64,000 nucleotides of DNA from SHZI01 sp031409515 (GCA_031409515.1 JANNXJ010000001.1:112177-176176); one strand, 5' to 3'. Positions 17,627 to 26,468 are shown, counted from the first letter of the stretch. Numbers and translations: made by a program. Notes: generated by a model from the letters alone, not told the origin.

Positions 17627-18359
17627 AGATCCACCAGACTACCGCCAGGCAGAGGCTCAGAAAGACCAGGATCATGGCCAGGCTGACCCCGGCGCCGTTG
17701 TCGGCCACCCCGTAGAAGCTCCAGCGAAAGCCGCTAATCAGGTACACGACCGGGTTGAAGAGCGCGATGGTCTGCCAGACGGGAGGCAGCATGCTGATCG
17801 AGTAGAAGCTGCCGCCAAGAAATGTGAGCGGCGTGACGATCATGAGTGGAATGATCTGGAGCTTCTCGAAGCCGTCCGCCCAGATGCCGATGATGAAGCC
17901 GAACAGGCTGAACGTAACCGCCGTCAGCACCAGGAACCCGAACATCATGAGCGGGTGGGCGATCTCGTAGGGCACAAATAGTCGGGCTGTGACGAGGATC
18001 AGCAGTCCGAGCAGCACTGATTTGGTGGCGGCGGCGCCCACGTAGCCAAGGACCACTTCTGCTGCAGAAACCGGCGCAGACAGTACCTCGTAGATGGTTC
18101 CCGAGAACTTCGGCATGTAGATGCCGAAGGAAGCATTGGAAATGCTCTCGTTCAGCAGGTTCAGCATGACCAGACCCGGAATGATGAACGCCCCGTAGCT
18201 GACCCCGTCGATGCTGCCCATCCGGGAGCCGATGGCCGCGCCGAAGACGACGAAATACAGGGAGGTCGAGATGACGGGGGAAATGATGCTCTGGCCCAGC
18301 GTACGGAACCAGCGTGACAGCTCAAAACCGTAGATGGCGCGGATGGCGTGCAGGTTCAT
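17598..18359 (-). CDS. yadH: ABC-2 type transporter permease (YadH-like)
   Basis: This 253-residue membrane protein has about six helices and the ABC-2 family segment ISNASFGIYMPKFSGTIYEVLSAPVSAAEVVLGYV, plus the later FLGGSFYSISMLPPVWQTIALFNPVVYLI. These fit the DrrB/NodJ/YadH group, partners of YadG-type ATPases. Its ATG overlaps the stop of the ATPase gene by 4 bp (ATGA), so translation is coupled. The pair should form a 2+2 exporter; the substrate is unknown. Its 3' end overlaps darP on the opposite strand by 29 bp. Confidence 0.88.
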   Translation of the reverse strand: MNLHAIRAIYGFELSRWFRTLGQSIISPVISTSLYFVVFGAAIGSRMGSIDGVSYGAFIIPGLVMLNLLNESISNASFGIYMPKFSGTIYEVLSAPVSAAEVVLGYVGAAATKSVLLGLLILVTARLFVPYEIAHPLMMFGFLVLTAVTFSLFGFIIGIWADGFEKLQIIPLMIVTPLTFLGGSFYSISMLPPVWQTIALFNPVVYLISGFRWSFYGVADNGAGVSLAMILVFLSLCLAVVWWIFRTGYRLKS

Positions 18360-19273
18360 GCTCGCGCGCTCACCAGGCTGACGAAGATATCCTCCAGTGA
18401 GCTCTCACTGGAGTGCAGGTCCCGGAAGTCGATGCCCGCCTCGTTCAGCTGGCGCAGTAGCGCGGCAATGCCGCTGCCCTCACCCTGGGTATCGAAGGTG
18501 TAGACCAGTTCGCAGCCGTTTCCGCCGAGCTCCAGCGGATACCTGGCCAGCCCCGCGGGTATCGCGGACAGGGGAGTGAGAAGCTGGATCCGTAACTGTT
18601 TCTTGCCCAGCTTCCGCATCAGGGTCGCTTTGTCCTCCACCAGAATGATCTCCCCCTTGTTGATCACTCCGACCCGATCTGCCATCTCCTCGGCCTCCTC
18701 GATGTAGTGGGTCGTGAGGATGATGGTTACGCCACTGGCACGCAGGCCGCGCACCATGGCCCACATGTCCCGGCGCAGCTCCACGTCCACGCCGGCCGTC
18801 GGTTCATCCAGAAAGAGTATGTCGGGGTCATGGGCAAGGGCCTTGGCAATCATTACCCGGCGCTTCATGCCGCCGGACAGGGTCATGATCTTCGCGTCGC
18901 GCTTGTCCCAGAGCGACACGGCTCGCAGGACCTGCTCGATCCTGGCCGCGTCCGGTGGCTTGCCAAAGAGGCCGCGACTGAAACTCACGGTTGCCCCGAC
19001 TTTTTCGAACATGTCGGTGGAGAGTTCCTGGGGGACGAGCCCGATCCTGCTACGGGCGGCACGGAAGTCCCTGACTACGTCATGCCCGTCGGCGAGGATT
19101 ATCCCGGCCGTTGGCCGGACGATGCCGCAGATGATGTTGATGAGTGTGGTCTTGCCCGCGCCGTTTGGGCCGAGGAGAGCGAAGATCTCGCCGCGATGGA
19201 TATCCAGGTCAATGTTCCTGAGAGCCTGGAAGCCGGAGGCGTAGGTCTTGGTCAGCCCCTTTACCGAAATCAT
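18356..19273 (-). CDS. yadG: ABC transporter ATP-binding protein (YadG-like)
   Basis: The 305-residue ATPase has a Walker A motif (GPNGAGKTT at about 37-45), a Q-loop (GLVPQELS), the signature LSGGMKRR, a Walker B motif (ILFLDEPTAGVD) and the switch His in LTTHYIEEAEE. A C-terminal extension of about 80 residues is typical of the DrrA/YadG class. I chose ATG 19273 (MISVKGLTKTY), which has GGAG just upstream; GTG 19282 would add three residues. It forms a two-gene operon with the permease and is transcribed away from the SET-domain gene. Confidence 0.9.
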   Translation of the reverse strand: MISVKGLTKTYASGFQALRNIDLDIHRGEIFALLGPNGAGKTTLINIICGIVRPTAGIILADGHDVVRDFRAARSRIGLVPQELSTDMFEKVGATVSFSRGLFGKPPDAARIEQVLRAVSLWDKRDAKIMTLSGGMKRRVMIAKALAHDPDILFLDEPTAGVDVELRRDMWAMVRGLRASGVTIILTTHYIEEAEEMADRVGVINKGEIILVEDKATLMRKLGKKQLRIQLLTPLSAIPAGLARYPLELGGNGCELVYTFDTQGEGSGIAALLRQLNEAGIDFRDLHSSESSLEDIFVSLVSARA

Positions 19274-19310
19274 CGACTCCACACCCGGACCTCAACTAGC
19301 ATGCACAGTA

Positions 19311-19733
19311 GTGGCGCACATCATCTATTCATCCCCGATCTACGACAAGCTCAGCGTGGGAACGAGCGCGATCACCGGCCGTGGCCTGTTTGCCGGATCT
19401 GCCATCCCCGCCCGGGCGAAACTTGGTGAGTTCGAGGGCGAGGTGATCACCCTCCGGGAAGCGCGCCGCCGGGCCAGGGGCCGCAAAGTGGTAGCCATCA
19501 TCGAGCTCGACGGCAAGGCTATCGATGCCTCGACCACCCGACGGGGATTCCGGTACATCAATCACTCCTGCTCCCCCAACACTTTTACCCGCCTGACGGG
19601 CGACCGGGCGGAGTTCTACGCGCTGCGCAGAATTCGGGCTGGAGAGGAGCTGACGGTGGACTATGGCCTGAGTCACCACGACGGTCAGTTGCCCTGTCAA
19701 TGCGGTGCAGCGCAATGTCGGGGCTGGATCTAG
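19311..19733 (+). CDS. Stand-alone SET-domain protein (putative lysine methyltransferase)
   Basis: The 140-residue protein is essentially a SET domain. It has GRGLFAGSAIPARAKLGEFEG at the N-terminus (SAM-side GxG), the RYINHSCSPN motif (NHSCxPN) near 79-88, EELTVDYG near 112-119 and a post-SET cysteine cluster CQCGAAQCRGWI at the C-terminus. These are the motifs of SET lysine methyltransferases, which use SAM. I chose GTG 19311 because the domain begins soon after it; an upstream frame to 19248 lies inside the promoter region of the divergent ABC operon. The bacterial target is unknown. Confidence 0.85.
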   Translation: MAHIIYSSPIYDKLSVGTSAITGRGLFAGSAIPARAKLGEFEGEVITLREARRRARGRKVVAIIELDGKAIDASTTRRGFRYINHSCSPNTFTRLTGDRAEFYALRRIRAGEELTVDYGLSHHDGQLPCQCGAAQCRGWI

Positions 19734-19796
19734 GGGCCGCCAAGTCCACTACACTGATACGCATCCAAACCTGTCGCCCTCCTGGAAGGAGCTAAC

Positions 19797-20168
19797 GTGC
19801 CACCGACCCCCGATGAACAAGCCAACGAAGACCTCGTCAACCGCTTCTGCCAGGACTGGGCCAAGAGGGATGCGGCGCTGCTGACGACTTATTTTGCCCA
19901 GCCCTTCGAGTACATGGTGTGGGAAGGGGGGCCAGTGATTACCACCAACGAGGCCTTCATCGAGCAGATGGGGCCTTTTCTCACGAAGCTGAAGGCCGTC
20001 GACTGGGTGGTGGTCAGGTCCCAGGTGATCGGCCCCATGGTCATCAACGAGCGCATCGACCACTTCTACGCCCACAACAGCAAGTTTGATAATCATCCGC
20101 ATATCGCGGGCATGTTTATCGTCCGCAACGAGAAGATCGCTGTCTGGCGGGACTACAACATGCGTTAA
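19797..20168 (+). CDS. NTF2-like protein, limonene-epoxide hydrolase class
   Basis: The 123-residue protein starts at GTG 19797 after a GGAAGGA ribosome site; TACACT at about 19749-19754 may be its -10. The sequence (NEDLVNRFCQDWAKRDAALL, VITTNEAFIEQMGPFL, NERIDHF, AGMFIVRNEKIAVWRDYNMR) fits the limonene-1,2-epoxide hydrolase/SnoaL group of NTF2-like folds. Known hydrolases use an Asp-Arg-Asp triad; D59, R79 or R82 and D97 or D119 are possible counterparts but I cannot assign them. It precedes a UbiD-like decarboxylase by 52 bp. Confidence 0.7.
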   Translation: MPPTPDEQANEDLVNRFCQDWAKRDAALLTTYFAQPFEYMVWEGGPVITTNEAFIEQMGPFLTKLKAVDWVVVRSQVIGPMVINERIDHFYAHNSKFDNHPHIAGMFIVRNEKIAVWRDYNMR

Positions 20169-20220
20169 GTCGGGCCCATACGCTAAACTCCTGATATCAG
20201 GCTTACCGTGGATTAATGAC

Positions 20221-21870
20221 ATGACGAAGGACGAATCCGGGCAGTCGACTCCAGCGCTGTCCCGCCGGGAGATTCTGGCCACAGCGGGTGTCGTGGCAGC
20301 CGCCGGCCTTGTTCTGGCGCCGACGGCGCAGGCCAGCATCGATCGGCCGACTGGCATCGAGCGGCCGAAGCGTCCCGCGGCGGTGCCCCCCTTTGACAGC
20401 ATTCGCGACTACCTCGCTGCCATGGACGACTGGGGCCTGCTCACGCGCTTCAAGGACGTGGACCAGGACGCCTGGGAAGCCACCGCGATCATGTACCACC
20501 TCACTGACCAGTTCGGCCTCTACGGTGCCCCGGTGGTGCTGTTCGAGAACCTGCGGATCAATGGCAAATGGACGAAGGGAACAGTAGTCGGCAACTACCA
20601 GAGTCACTATCACCAGGAAGCCATCGTGTGGGGTCTGGAACCGGATCTGGTCGAGCCCAGAAACTCCTATCGGATCGGCCTGCGGCACATGGTGAAGCTG
20701 CTCGAGGCCAACAAGGGAGACTATCCCCAGATTGCCCCCATTGAAGTGCCGAGAGACAAAGCCGCTTGCAAGGAAGTCGTTCTCGAGGGCGACGCCATAG
20801 ACCTGGAATCGTTTCCCTTCATTCAGGGCAATCCCGGAGATGCCGGGCGCTACATCAACACCGCCTCGACGGTCTCGGCCGACCCGGAGTGGAAGCAGAA
20901 TATCGGCACTTACCGGTGCCAGATCCTCGGGCCGCGCCTGATTCACCTGAATTCGGAGCCCAACCAGACCGGCAACCGGATGTTTCTTCGCGCGAAGGAG
21001 CGGGGCGAGAAGACCATGCGTATTGCCCTGATCCTGGGGCAGGACCCGGTAACCTGGATGGTCAGCGGCTCCCGGGTGCCGATTACACCGCGGAAGCCCG
21101 TGGACGAGCTGGCTTATATCGGTGGCCTGCGGGGCAAGCCTCTGGAGGTGGTGAAGTGCGACCTCAGCGACCTGCTGATCCCTGCCTGGTCGGAGATGGT
21201 CATCGAGGGCGAAATCGATCTGACCCAGCTCGTGCCCGAGGGGCCGTATCACGAGACCTACGGCTATCTGGGCGACCGGAACACAGACCGTTTTCTCTTC
21301 AACGTGCTCCGGGTGACCCACCGGAAGAACCCGATTCTGATGAACTCCTTCACGAGTATTGGCGGTGGCTTCGTCCGGGCGCCCATGGACGCTTACTCGG
21401 ATGTGCTGTGGAAGCAGCGCTACCCGCAGATCACCGGCTTGTTCTATCACGACGACACCAAGGGCATTACCTTCGTCAGCATCAAGAAGGATCGTCCGGG
21501 TCAGGGCCTTGAGATCGCCAAGGCCATCGTTGAGCGTTCATTGATCGCCAAGATCGTGGTGGTCGTGGACGACGATCTGGACATCATGAATCAGTCCGAG
21601 ATGCTGCTGGCCCTGGGCAGCCGCTGGCAGCCCGCGAAGGCCAGCGAGATCTACGCGTCCAAGCCCGCATCGTTTTTCGAGCCCAGCTCACCGGACGGCA
21701 AGGTCACCAGCAAGATCGCCATCGACGCGACGATGCAGTGGCCTGAGGAGGGCGGTCCCAAAGAGTTTCCCGCCCTGAACCGGAACCTGTTTGACCAGGC
21801 GGCGAGCGACGACATCACGAGCCGGATCCTGGCGAAATGGCCCGCCCAACTGACCCGAAAGCCCTGGTAA
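20221..21870 (+). CDS. UbiD-family decarboxylase with Tat-type signal
   Basis: This 549-residue protein is a UbiD-family decarboxylase, which uses prenylated FMN. Visible family segments are STVSADPEWKQNIGTYRCQI with the conserved Arg, SEMVIEGEIDLTQLVPEGPYHE with the active-site acidic pair, and SFTSIGGGFVRAPMD. I chose ATG 20221 because the ORF upstream covers the preceding gene. The N-terminus is unusual: SRREILATAG at 14-23 followed by a hydrophobic run and PTAQAS looks like a Tat signal, whereas UbiD enzymes are normally cytoplasmic. The stop abuts the ATG of the next gene, which encodes a reductase. The substrate is probably an aromatic or unsaturated acid. Confidence 0.85.
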   Translation: MTKDESGQSTPALSRREILATAGVVAAAGLVLAPTAQASIDRPTGIERPKRPAAVPPFDSIRDYLAAMDDWGLLTRFKDVDQDAWEATAIMYHLTDQFGLYGAPVVLFENLRINGKWTKGTVVGNYQSHYHQEAIVWGLEPDLVEPRNSYRIGLRHMVKLLEANKGDYPQIAPIEVPRDKAACKEVVLEGDAIDLESFPFIQGNPGDAGRYINTASTVSADPEWKQNIGTYRCQILGPRLIHLNSEPNQTGNRMFLRAKERGEKTMRIALILGQDPVTWMVSGSRVPITPRKPVDELAYIGGLRGKPLEVVKCDLSDLLIPAWSEMVIEGEIDLTQLVPEGPYHETYGYLGDRNTDRFLFNVLRVTHRKNPILMNSFTSIGGGFVRAPMDAYSDVLWKQRYPQITGLFYHDDTKGITFVSIKKDRPGQGLEIAKAIVERSLIAKIVVVVDDDLDIMNQSEMLLALGSRWQPAKASEIYASKPASFFEPSSPDGKVTSKIAIDATMQWPEEGGPKEFPALNRNLFDQAASDDITSRILAKWPAQLTRKPW

Positions 21871-22725
21871 ATGATTCTGGTTACTGGCGTCACCGGCAAG
21901 ACTGGTGGAGAAGTTGCCCGACAGCTCGCTGCGGCGGGCGTGCCCTTTCGCGCGCTGATCCGTAACCAGGCCAAGGCGGACGCACTGCAGGTCAGGCCTG
22001 CCGAAACAATCATTGGCGATGTGGCTGATGACGCTGTGCTGGCGCAGGCCCTGCAGGGTGTGGAGCGGGCGCTGCTGGTGATGCCGAATGGCCAGGACCA
22101 GCTGCAACTGGAGCAGCGCTTTACGGGCCACGCGGCGCGGGCGGGGGTTCAGCACCTGATCAAGCTGTCGTCCCTGGAGTCGGTTCCAGGGTCCACGACG
22201 CCCTTCACGCAGGTGCATCTGGCGTCGGAACAGTACATCCGCGACTCGGGCATGAGCTGGACCATGATTCGCCCGACGTTCTTCACCCAGACCTTCCTGA
22301 CCTCGGGGGCCAGAATCCGGGAGCAACACATTATCTCCATGCCGGCGGGGAAGGGCACCATCGCCCCGACTGACCTGCGGGACGTGGGCGCCGTGATTCT
22401 GCGGGTACTGACTGAACCGGGACACGAGAATCAGAGCTATGACCTGACCGGCCCCGAACTCCTGACTCTGGACCAGATCGCTGCGCGTTTCTCTCTCGTG
22501 CTCGGTCGGGAGATTAGTTACGTCGACCAGCCGCAGGCGGAGCTCCGGGCACGCCTGGCCGCCATCAACCTGGCACCATGGCGCATCGACGGGGTCTGCA
22601 GGGAGTTCGAAGCCATTGCCGCGGGGGTGATCGATCACACCACCGGCACCATTGCCCGCCTCCTGGGCCGGCCACCGCTCAGCCTGGAGCAGTTCATTCG
22701 CGACCACCTCGCAGTCTTCCGCTAG
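21871..22725 (+). CDS. NmrA-like NAD(P)-binding oxidoreductase
   Basis: The 284-residue protein has the Rossmann motif MILVTGVTGKTGGEVARQL (GxxGxxG at 6-12) and a short NmrA/QOR2-like body (RALIRNQAKADAL, GVERALLVMP, GVQHLIKLSSLES, SWTMIRPTFFTQ). The Tyr-Lys pair of classical SDRs is not evident, which fits atypical NmrA-type members that reduce quinones or sense redox. It begins at the base after the UbiD stop, so the two are surely co-translated. It is probably a cytoplasmic reductase acting with the decarboxylase; the substrate is not known. Confidence 0.8.
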   Translation: MILVTGVTGKTGGEVARQLAAAGVPFRALIRNQAKADALQVRPAETIIGDVADDAVLAQALQGVERALLVMPNGQDQLQLEQRFTGHAARAGVQHLIKLSSLESVPGSTTPFTQVHLASEQYIRDSGMSWTMIRPTFFTQTFLTSGARIREQHIISMPAGKGTIAPTDLRDVGAVILRVLTEPGHENQSYDLTGPELLTLDQIAARFSLVLGREISYVDQPQAELRARLAAINLAPWRIDGVCREFEAIAAGVIDHTTGTIARLLGRPPLSLEQFIRDHLAVFR

Positions 22726-22735
22726 GAGCCGCAGC

Positions 22736-22741
22736 TATACT
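22736..22741 (+). promoter_or_regulatory. Start-proximal -10 of the multiheme gene at 22748
   Basis: TATACT ends 6 bp before the ATG and no Shine-Dalgarno sequence fits between, so the transcript may be leaderless. There is no clear -35. Confidence 0.45.
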
Positions 22742-22747
22742 GGGCGG

Positions 22748-24091
22748 ATGACCCGCATCGCCCGTCCGCACCGGTGTCTGCTGCCTGCGCTAGCACTGGC
22801 ACTGCTCGCGCCCTGGAATTCCGTTACGGCCGCGAACCCATCCGGGTCCCGCCATGAAGGTGTCGCCACCTGCGCCTCGACGACCTGCCATGGCGCCGCC
22901 CGGCCTCTCGCCGGCACTCCCGTGTTGCAGAACGAGTACGTCACCTGGTCCGAGTTCGATCCCCACGCCGGAGCGTTCCGCACGTTGCAGAACGAGCGCT
23001 CCGCCGCCATCGTGCGGCGGCTGGGGCTGGGCCCGGCGGAGCGGGTTCCGGCCTGCCTGGCCTGCCATTCGGAAGTCGTCCCAGCCAACGCGCGCGGGGC
23101 GCGCTTCCAGCAGGATGACGGGATTGGCTGCGAGGCCTGCCACGGCCCTGCCAGCGGCTGGCTGGCTACCCACGATGACGGCACCCCCGCCGCCCACGAG
23201 CAAAGCCTCCGCGCCGGACTGCGGGCGCTGAACGACCCTGCAGAGCGCGGGGCCCGGTGTATTGGCTGCCATGTGGGGAGCGGGGATCGCCTTGCGAACC
23301 ACGCCATGCTGGCGGCTGGCCATCCCCGCCTGAGCTTCGAACTGGATACCTTCACCGAATTGTGGCGCACTAGTGGTGGCCGGGAGCACTACCGACGCTC
23401 TGCGGAAGACAATGCCCGAAGGGTTGGGGCTGGAGCAACGCAGGTCTGGCTGACCGGGCTGGCCGTGGCAAGCCTGGCCAGTGTGGACCAGCTGCAGGCG
23501 GGCGTCGGCGGCGCTGCCCTCCCCGAGTTCTCTGCCTTCAACTGCTATTCCTGTCACCGGAGCATGGGGCGTCTGGATGGAGACAGGTCCGAGCCGCTGC
23601 CGAATGCTGTCGCTTCGGGTGGGGCGCCGGGGGCGCTACGACTGAATGACAGCGCGTTGCGTCTGCTGGTCACGGCACTTCGCGTGCGGTATTCCGGAGA
23701 GGCGACGGCCCTGGCGGGGCAACTGGCAGCACTCCAGCGGGCCGCCAATGAAGACCGGGGCGCGGTGCCAGGGGCAGCAGCTGCCTTGCGGAAGCAGCTT
23801 GTTTCCCTCGTCCCTCTGCTTGCACAGTCCCCAATCCGGGCCGAGGACAAGCAGGCCATGGTGGCAGCGATCCTCAAGGCCTCGGGTAACGGGGCGTATC
23901 CCGACTACGCCACGGCGGAGCAGGCGGCGATGGCGGCTGTTGTGCTCCTTGGGGACGCGGGCACAGGCCCCCGTCAGGCAGCAGACATCGCTGCACTCTT
24001 TGCGGTGCTGGATGACGACACGAACTTCGACCAGCTGCGGTTTGCCCGTATGCTGGGCCATCTGACGGGTAAAGGGGAGCCGCGCAAATGA
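22748..24091 (+). CDS. Multiheme cytochrome c (c554-like, about five hemes)
   Basis: The 447-residue exported protein has a signal peptide at 1-29 (LPALALALLAPWNSVTA). Four CxxCH motifs lie at 103, 128, 171 and 266, and a CASTTCH (CX4CH) lies at 42-48, the latter being common as the first heme of cytochrome c554-like proteins. The segment AGHPRLSFELD at 190-200 also recalls that family, where the His is an axial ligand. I chose ATG 22748; TATACT at 22736-22741 lies 6 bp before it with no Shine-Dalgarno sequence. It overlaps the exported reductase gene by ATGA. It is likely a periplasmic electron carrier; the C-terminal 170 residues are helical with no motif. Confidence 0.82.
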   Translation: MTRIARPHRCLLPALALALLAPWNSVTAANPSGSRHEGVATCASTTCHGAARPLAGTPVLQNEYVTWSEFDPHAGAFRTLQNERSAAIVRRLGLGPAERVPACLACHSEVVPANARGARFQQDDGIGCEACHGPASGWLATHDDGTPAAHEQSLRAGLRALNDPAERGARCIGCHVGSGDRLANHAMLAAGHPRLSFELDTFTELWRTSGGREHYRRSAEDNARRVGAGATQVWLTGLAVASLASVDQLQAGVGGAALPEFSAFNCYSCHRSMGRLDGDRSEPLPNAVASGGAPGALRLNDSALRLLVTALRVRYSGEATALAGQLAALQRAANEDRGAVPGAAAALRKQLVSLVPLLAQSPIRAEDKQAMVAAILKASGNGAYPDYATAEQAAMAAVVLLGDAGTGPRQAADIAALFAVLDDDTNFDQLRFARMLGHLTGKGEPRK

Positions 24092-24915
24092 CGGGCTGGC
24101 AACAGGTGCTGCGCGTAACGACGCTGGCGTTATTCACGGCGCTGGGATCAATCGCCCTGGCACAGCCAGTGCCCTCCGGGCACACCCTGACCGGCGAACT
24201 GACGAAGCCCGAGGCCAGTGGCCCTGCTGTGGTCCTGGTCGCGGGCGCGACCGGGAGAACCGGCCGGCTCCTCCTGGAGCAACTGCGCAAGGATCCCCGC
24301 TTTGCCCTGCGGCCCATGGCCAGGGATGTGGAGGCTGCCCGCAGGAACGTCAGCAAGGACTACCTCTGGGTGGCGGGCGACGTGACCCGCCCGGAGACGC
24401 TGGCGCCCGCACTGAGGGGCGTCAGTCTCGTGCTCGTGGCGATTGGCGGCACTGAGCGGTCCGGACCCAACAGCCCCGAGTTCGTCGACTACGGCGGCGT
24501 GAAGAATCTGACTGATGCCGCCCGCAGTGCCGGCGTGCGCCAGTTCGTGCTGGAGTCGTCCATGGGCGTCGGCAGCGGCGGGGGACTGCTCGGCATGATG
24601 CTCAATCTGCTTTCGGGCGATGCCCTGAAATGGAAGGCCAAAGGGGAGGCGCACCTCAGGGCCAGTGGCATCCCCTACACCATCGTTCGCCCGGGCGGGC
24701 TCACGGACGACCCGGGCGGCCAGACCGGGCTTGTCCTGCAGCAGGGTGATGCAGGCTCGGGGCGTATCACCCGGGCCGACGTGGCGGCCGTGATGATCGC
24801 GACCCTGGACAACCCGGACGCACTGGGCAGGACCTTTGAGGTCTTCGAGAACAGCAAGGCGCCCCGGGACGCCTGGCGCACGGGGTTCAGCGCACTGAAG
24901 CCCGATCCCCGCTGA
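24088..24915 (+). CDS. Exported NAD(P)-binding (NmrA-like) protein
   Basis: The 275-residue protein has a signal peptide (LALFTALGSIALA, cleavage near 25) in front of a Rossmann domain with VAGATGRTGRLLLEQL (GxxGxxG at 53-59), a DVTRPETL segment and YTIVRPGGLTDD. It overlaps the multiheme gene by 4 bp. Cofactor-dependent Rossmann proteins are usually cytoplasmic because NAD(P) is not normally available in the periplasm, so export is odd. Either the hydrophobic segment anchors it with the domain inside, or it uses another nucleotide. The downstream gene is convergent, 3 bp away. Confidence 0.75.
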   Translation: MTGWQQVLRVTTLALFTALGSIALAQPVPSGHTLTGELTKPEASGPAVVLVAGATGRTGRLLLEQLRKDPRFALRPMARDVEAARRNVSKDYLWVAGDVTRPETLAPALRGVSLVLVAIGGTERSGPNSPEFVDYGGVKNLTDAARSAGVRQFVLESSMGVGSGGGLLGMMLNLLSGDALKWKAKGEAHLRASGIPYTIVRPGGLTDDPGGQTGLVLQQGDAGSGRITRADVAAVMIATLDNPDALGRTFEVFENSKAPRDAWRTGFSALKPDPR

Positions 24916-24918
24916 GGG

Positions 24919-25587
24919 TTACCCCGCCAGCCAGTCCCTCACTACCGTCCAGGGCTCCACATCGGCGTACTTGAGCATGAGGTCGCAAAGATTCGCGAAA
25001 TGCGGAATCTCGTGTTTGTCGGCTACGCACTCCTCTGGAACGATCACGCGGAAACTGCGGGACAGCGCATCCACCGCACTCGCCCGCACGCAGCCGGAGG
25101 TGCTGCCACCGGTCAGGATGACTGTGTCCACCCGGTGCCAGTTGAGCAGGGAGGACACCGGCGTCTCGTGAAACACGCTGGCCATGCGTTTGTTGAACAC
25201 GGCATCCCGCTGCCTGTCGATGACCAGCCGGGGATCCAGGGCTGCCCGGTCAGAACCCTCCTTGATGTTCTGCAGGGAATCGACCGTGTTGGTCCGCGTG
25301 CCCCAGACACCTGCATCTGACCCGTCCGGCAGGTACGCGATGTAGGTCCAGATGACGGGCCAGCTGCGCTGGCGGGTAAGCATGGCGAGGGTATTGATGT
25401 ACTCCAGCTGGCGCGGGTCCGTCTGGTAGGCCGTGGAGAATGCGTCCACATCAGTGTAGGCCCGCTGGAGATCGATATTGATCAGTGCGGCCTTCTTGCC
25501 AAAGCCGAACCGGGCCCGGGCGGGGTTCTCCCGGACCTGGGTCCAGTACTGGCGTGGCGTCAGATTCGAGGTTTCCATGCCTGGCAT
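24919..25587 (-). CDS. Isochorismatase-family cysteine hydrolase
   Basis: The 222-residue protein has the isochorismatase fold and likely triad: Asp in LINIDLQRAY (near 38), Lys in VFNKRMASVF (near 131) and Cys in TSGCVRASAVDAL (near 165). Related enzymes are N-carbamoylsarcosine amidase, maleamate amidohydrolase and nicotinamidase. The cis-peptide region is TGGSTSGCV. The start is ATG 25587 or ATG 25578 (METSNL), with the former 1 bp after the gluQRS stop, so it forms an operon with gluQRS. The substrate cannot be told. Confidence 0.85.
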   Translation of the reverse strand: MPGMETSNLTPRQYWTQVRENPARARFGFGKKAALINIDLQRAYTDVDAFSTAYQTDPRQLEYINTLAMLTRQRSWPVIWTYIAYLPDGSDAGVWGTRTNTVDSLQNIKEGSDRAALDPRLVIDRQRDAVFNKRMASVFHETPVSSLLNWHRVDTVILTGGSTSGCVRASAVDALSRSFRVIVPEECVADKHEIPHFANLCDLMLKYADVEPWTVVRDWLAG

Positions 25588-25588
25588 G

Positions 25589-26458
25589 CTATCCCAGTCC
25601 TAACTGGTGGCGAATCTGTTCCGGGGTCATTCCGGCCTCCCGGAGCGCAGCCAGGGTCTGGGCATGATCCCGCTTGGCCAGGCGCTGACCTGCCGCGTTC
25701 CGGATCAGGGGGTGGTGCCGATAGCGGGGCACAGGCAGGCCGAGCAGGGCCTGCAGAAGGCGCTGCGGGTGGGCTGCGGAATACAGATCATGGCCCCGGG
25801 TCACCAGCGAGACGCCCTGATCCGCGTCGTCCACCACCACCGCCAGGTGATAGCTCACTCCCAGATCCTTGCGGCCAAGCACCAGATCGCCCAGCAGGCC
25901 CGGCTGGGCGGCGATCAGCCCGGCCTCGCCCGCTGGCCCCTGACCCGTTTCCTCAAAATACAGCTCACCAGCGCGCAGTCGCTGAACCGCGAGGCCGATA
26001 TCCAGCCGGAGTGCGTGGGCTGCGCCTGCGGCGAGGCGGGCCTCCCGGTCGCTGGCGGTCAGCTGTCGGCACGTGCCGGGATACAGGGGTCCGTCGGGCC
26101 CCTGAGGTGCGGCGGCCAGCCCAGTGATTTCCCTGGCGATGGCGCCTCGCGTGCAGAAGCACGGGTAGACCAGGCCACGACGCGTCAGGCTGTCCAGTGC
26201 GGAACTGTATAGAGTGGAGCGCTCTGACTGACGGCAGACCGGTCCATCCCAGTGGAGGCCAAGCCAGATGAGATCTTCCAGGATCCCGACGGCGTGGCGC
26301 GCCTCGCAGCGTCCCCGATCCAGATCCTCCATGCGCACCAGAAAGCGGCCACCGGTTTCCCGGGCGGCTCTGTGCGCAAGCAGAGCGGCGTAGGCGTGAC
26401 CCAGATGCAGGGGCCCGGTGGGACTCGGTGCAAACCGCGTGGTTTCGGGCTGGAACAT
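25589..26458 (-). CDS. gluQ: Glutamyl-Q tRNA(Asp) synthetase
   Basis: The 289-residue protein is a shortened glutamyl-tRNA synthetase lacking the anticodon-binding domain. It has the HIGH-like HLGHA, FAPSPTGPLHLGH at the N-terminus, the zinc-region CFC near 110, and LAKRDHAQTL in place of KMSKS, which is typical of GluQRS. The enzyme glutamylates queuosine in tRNA(Asp). It is first in an operon with the isochorismatase-like gene and is divergent from the ABC exporter gene, with 24 bp between them. Confidence 0.94.
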   Translation of the reverse strand: MFQPETTRFAPSPTGPLHLGHAYAALLAHRAARETGGRFLVRMEDLDRGRCEARHAVGILEDLIWLGLHWDGPVCRQSERSTLYSSALDSLTRRGLVYPCFCTRGAIAREITGLAAAPQGPDGPLYPGTCRQLTASDREARLAAGAAHALRLDIGLAVQRLRAGELYFEETGQGPAGEAGLIAAQPGLLGDLVLGRKDLGVSYHLAVVVDDADQGVSLVTRGHDLYSAAHPQRLLQALLGLPVPRYRHHPLIRNAAGQRLAKRDHAQTLAALREAGMTPEQIRHQLGLG

Positions 26459-26468
26459 CAGGGCAGAT

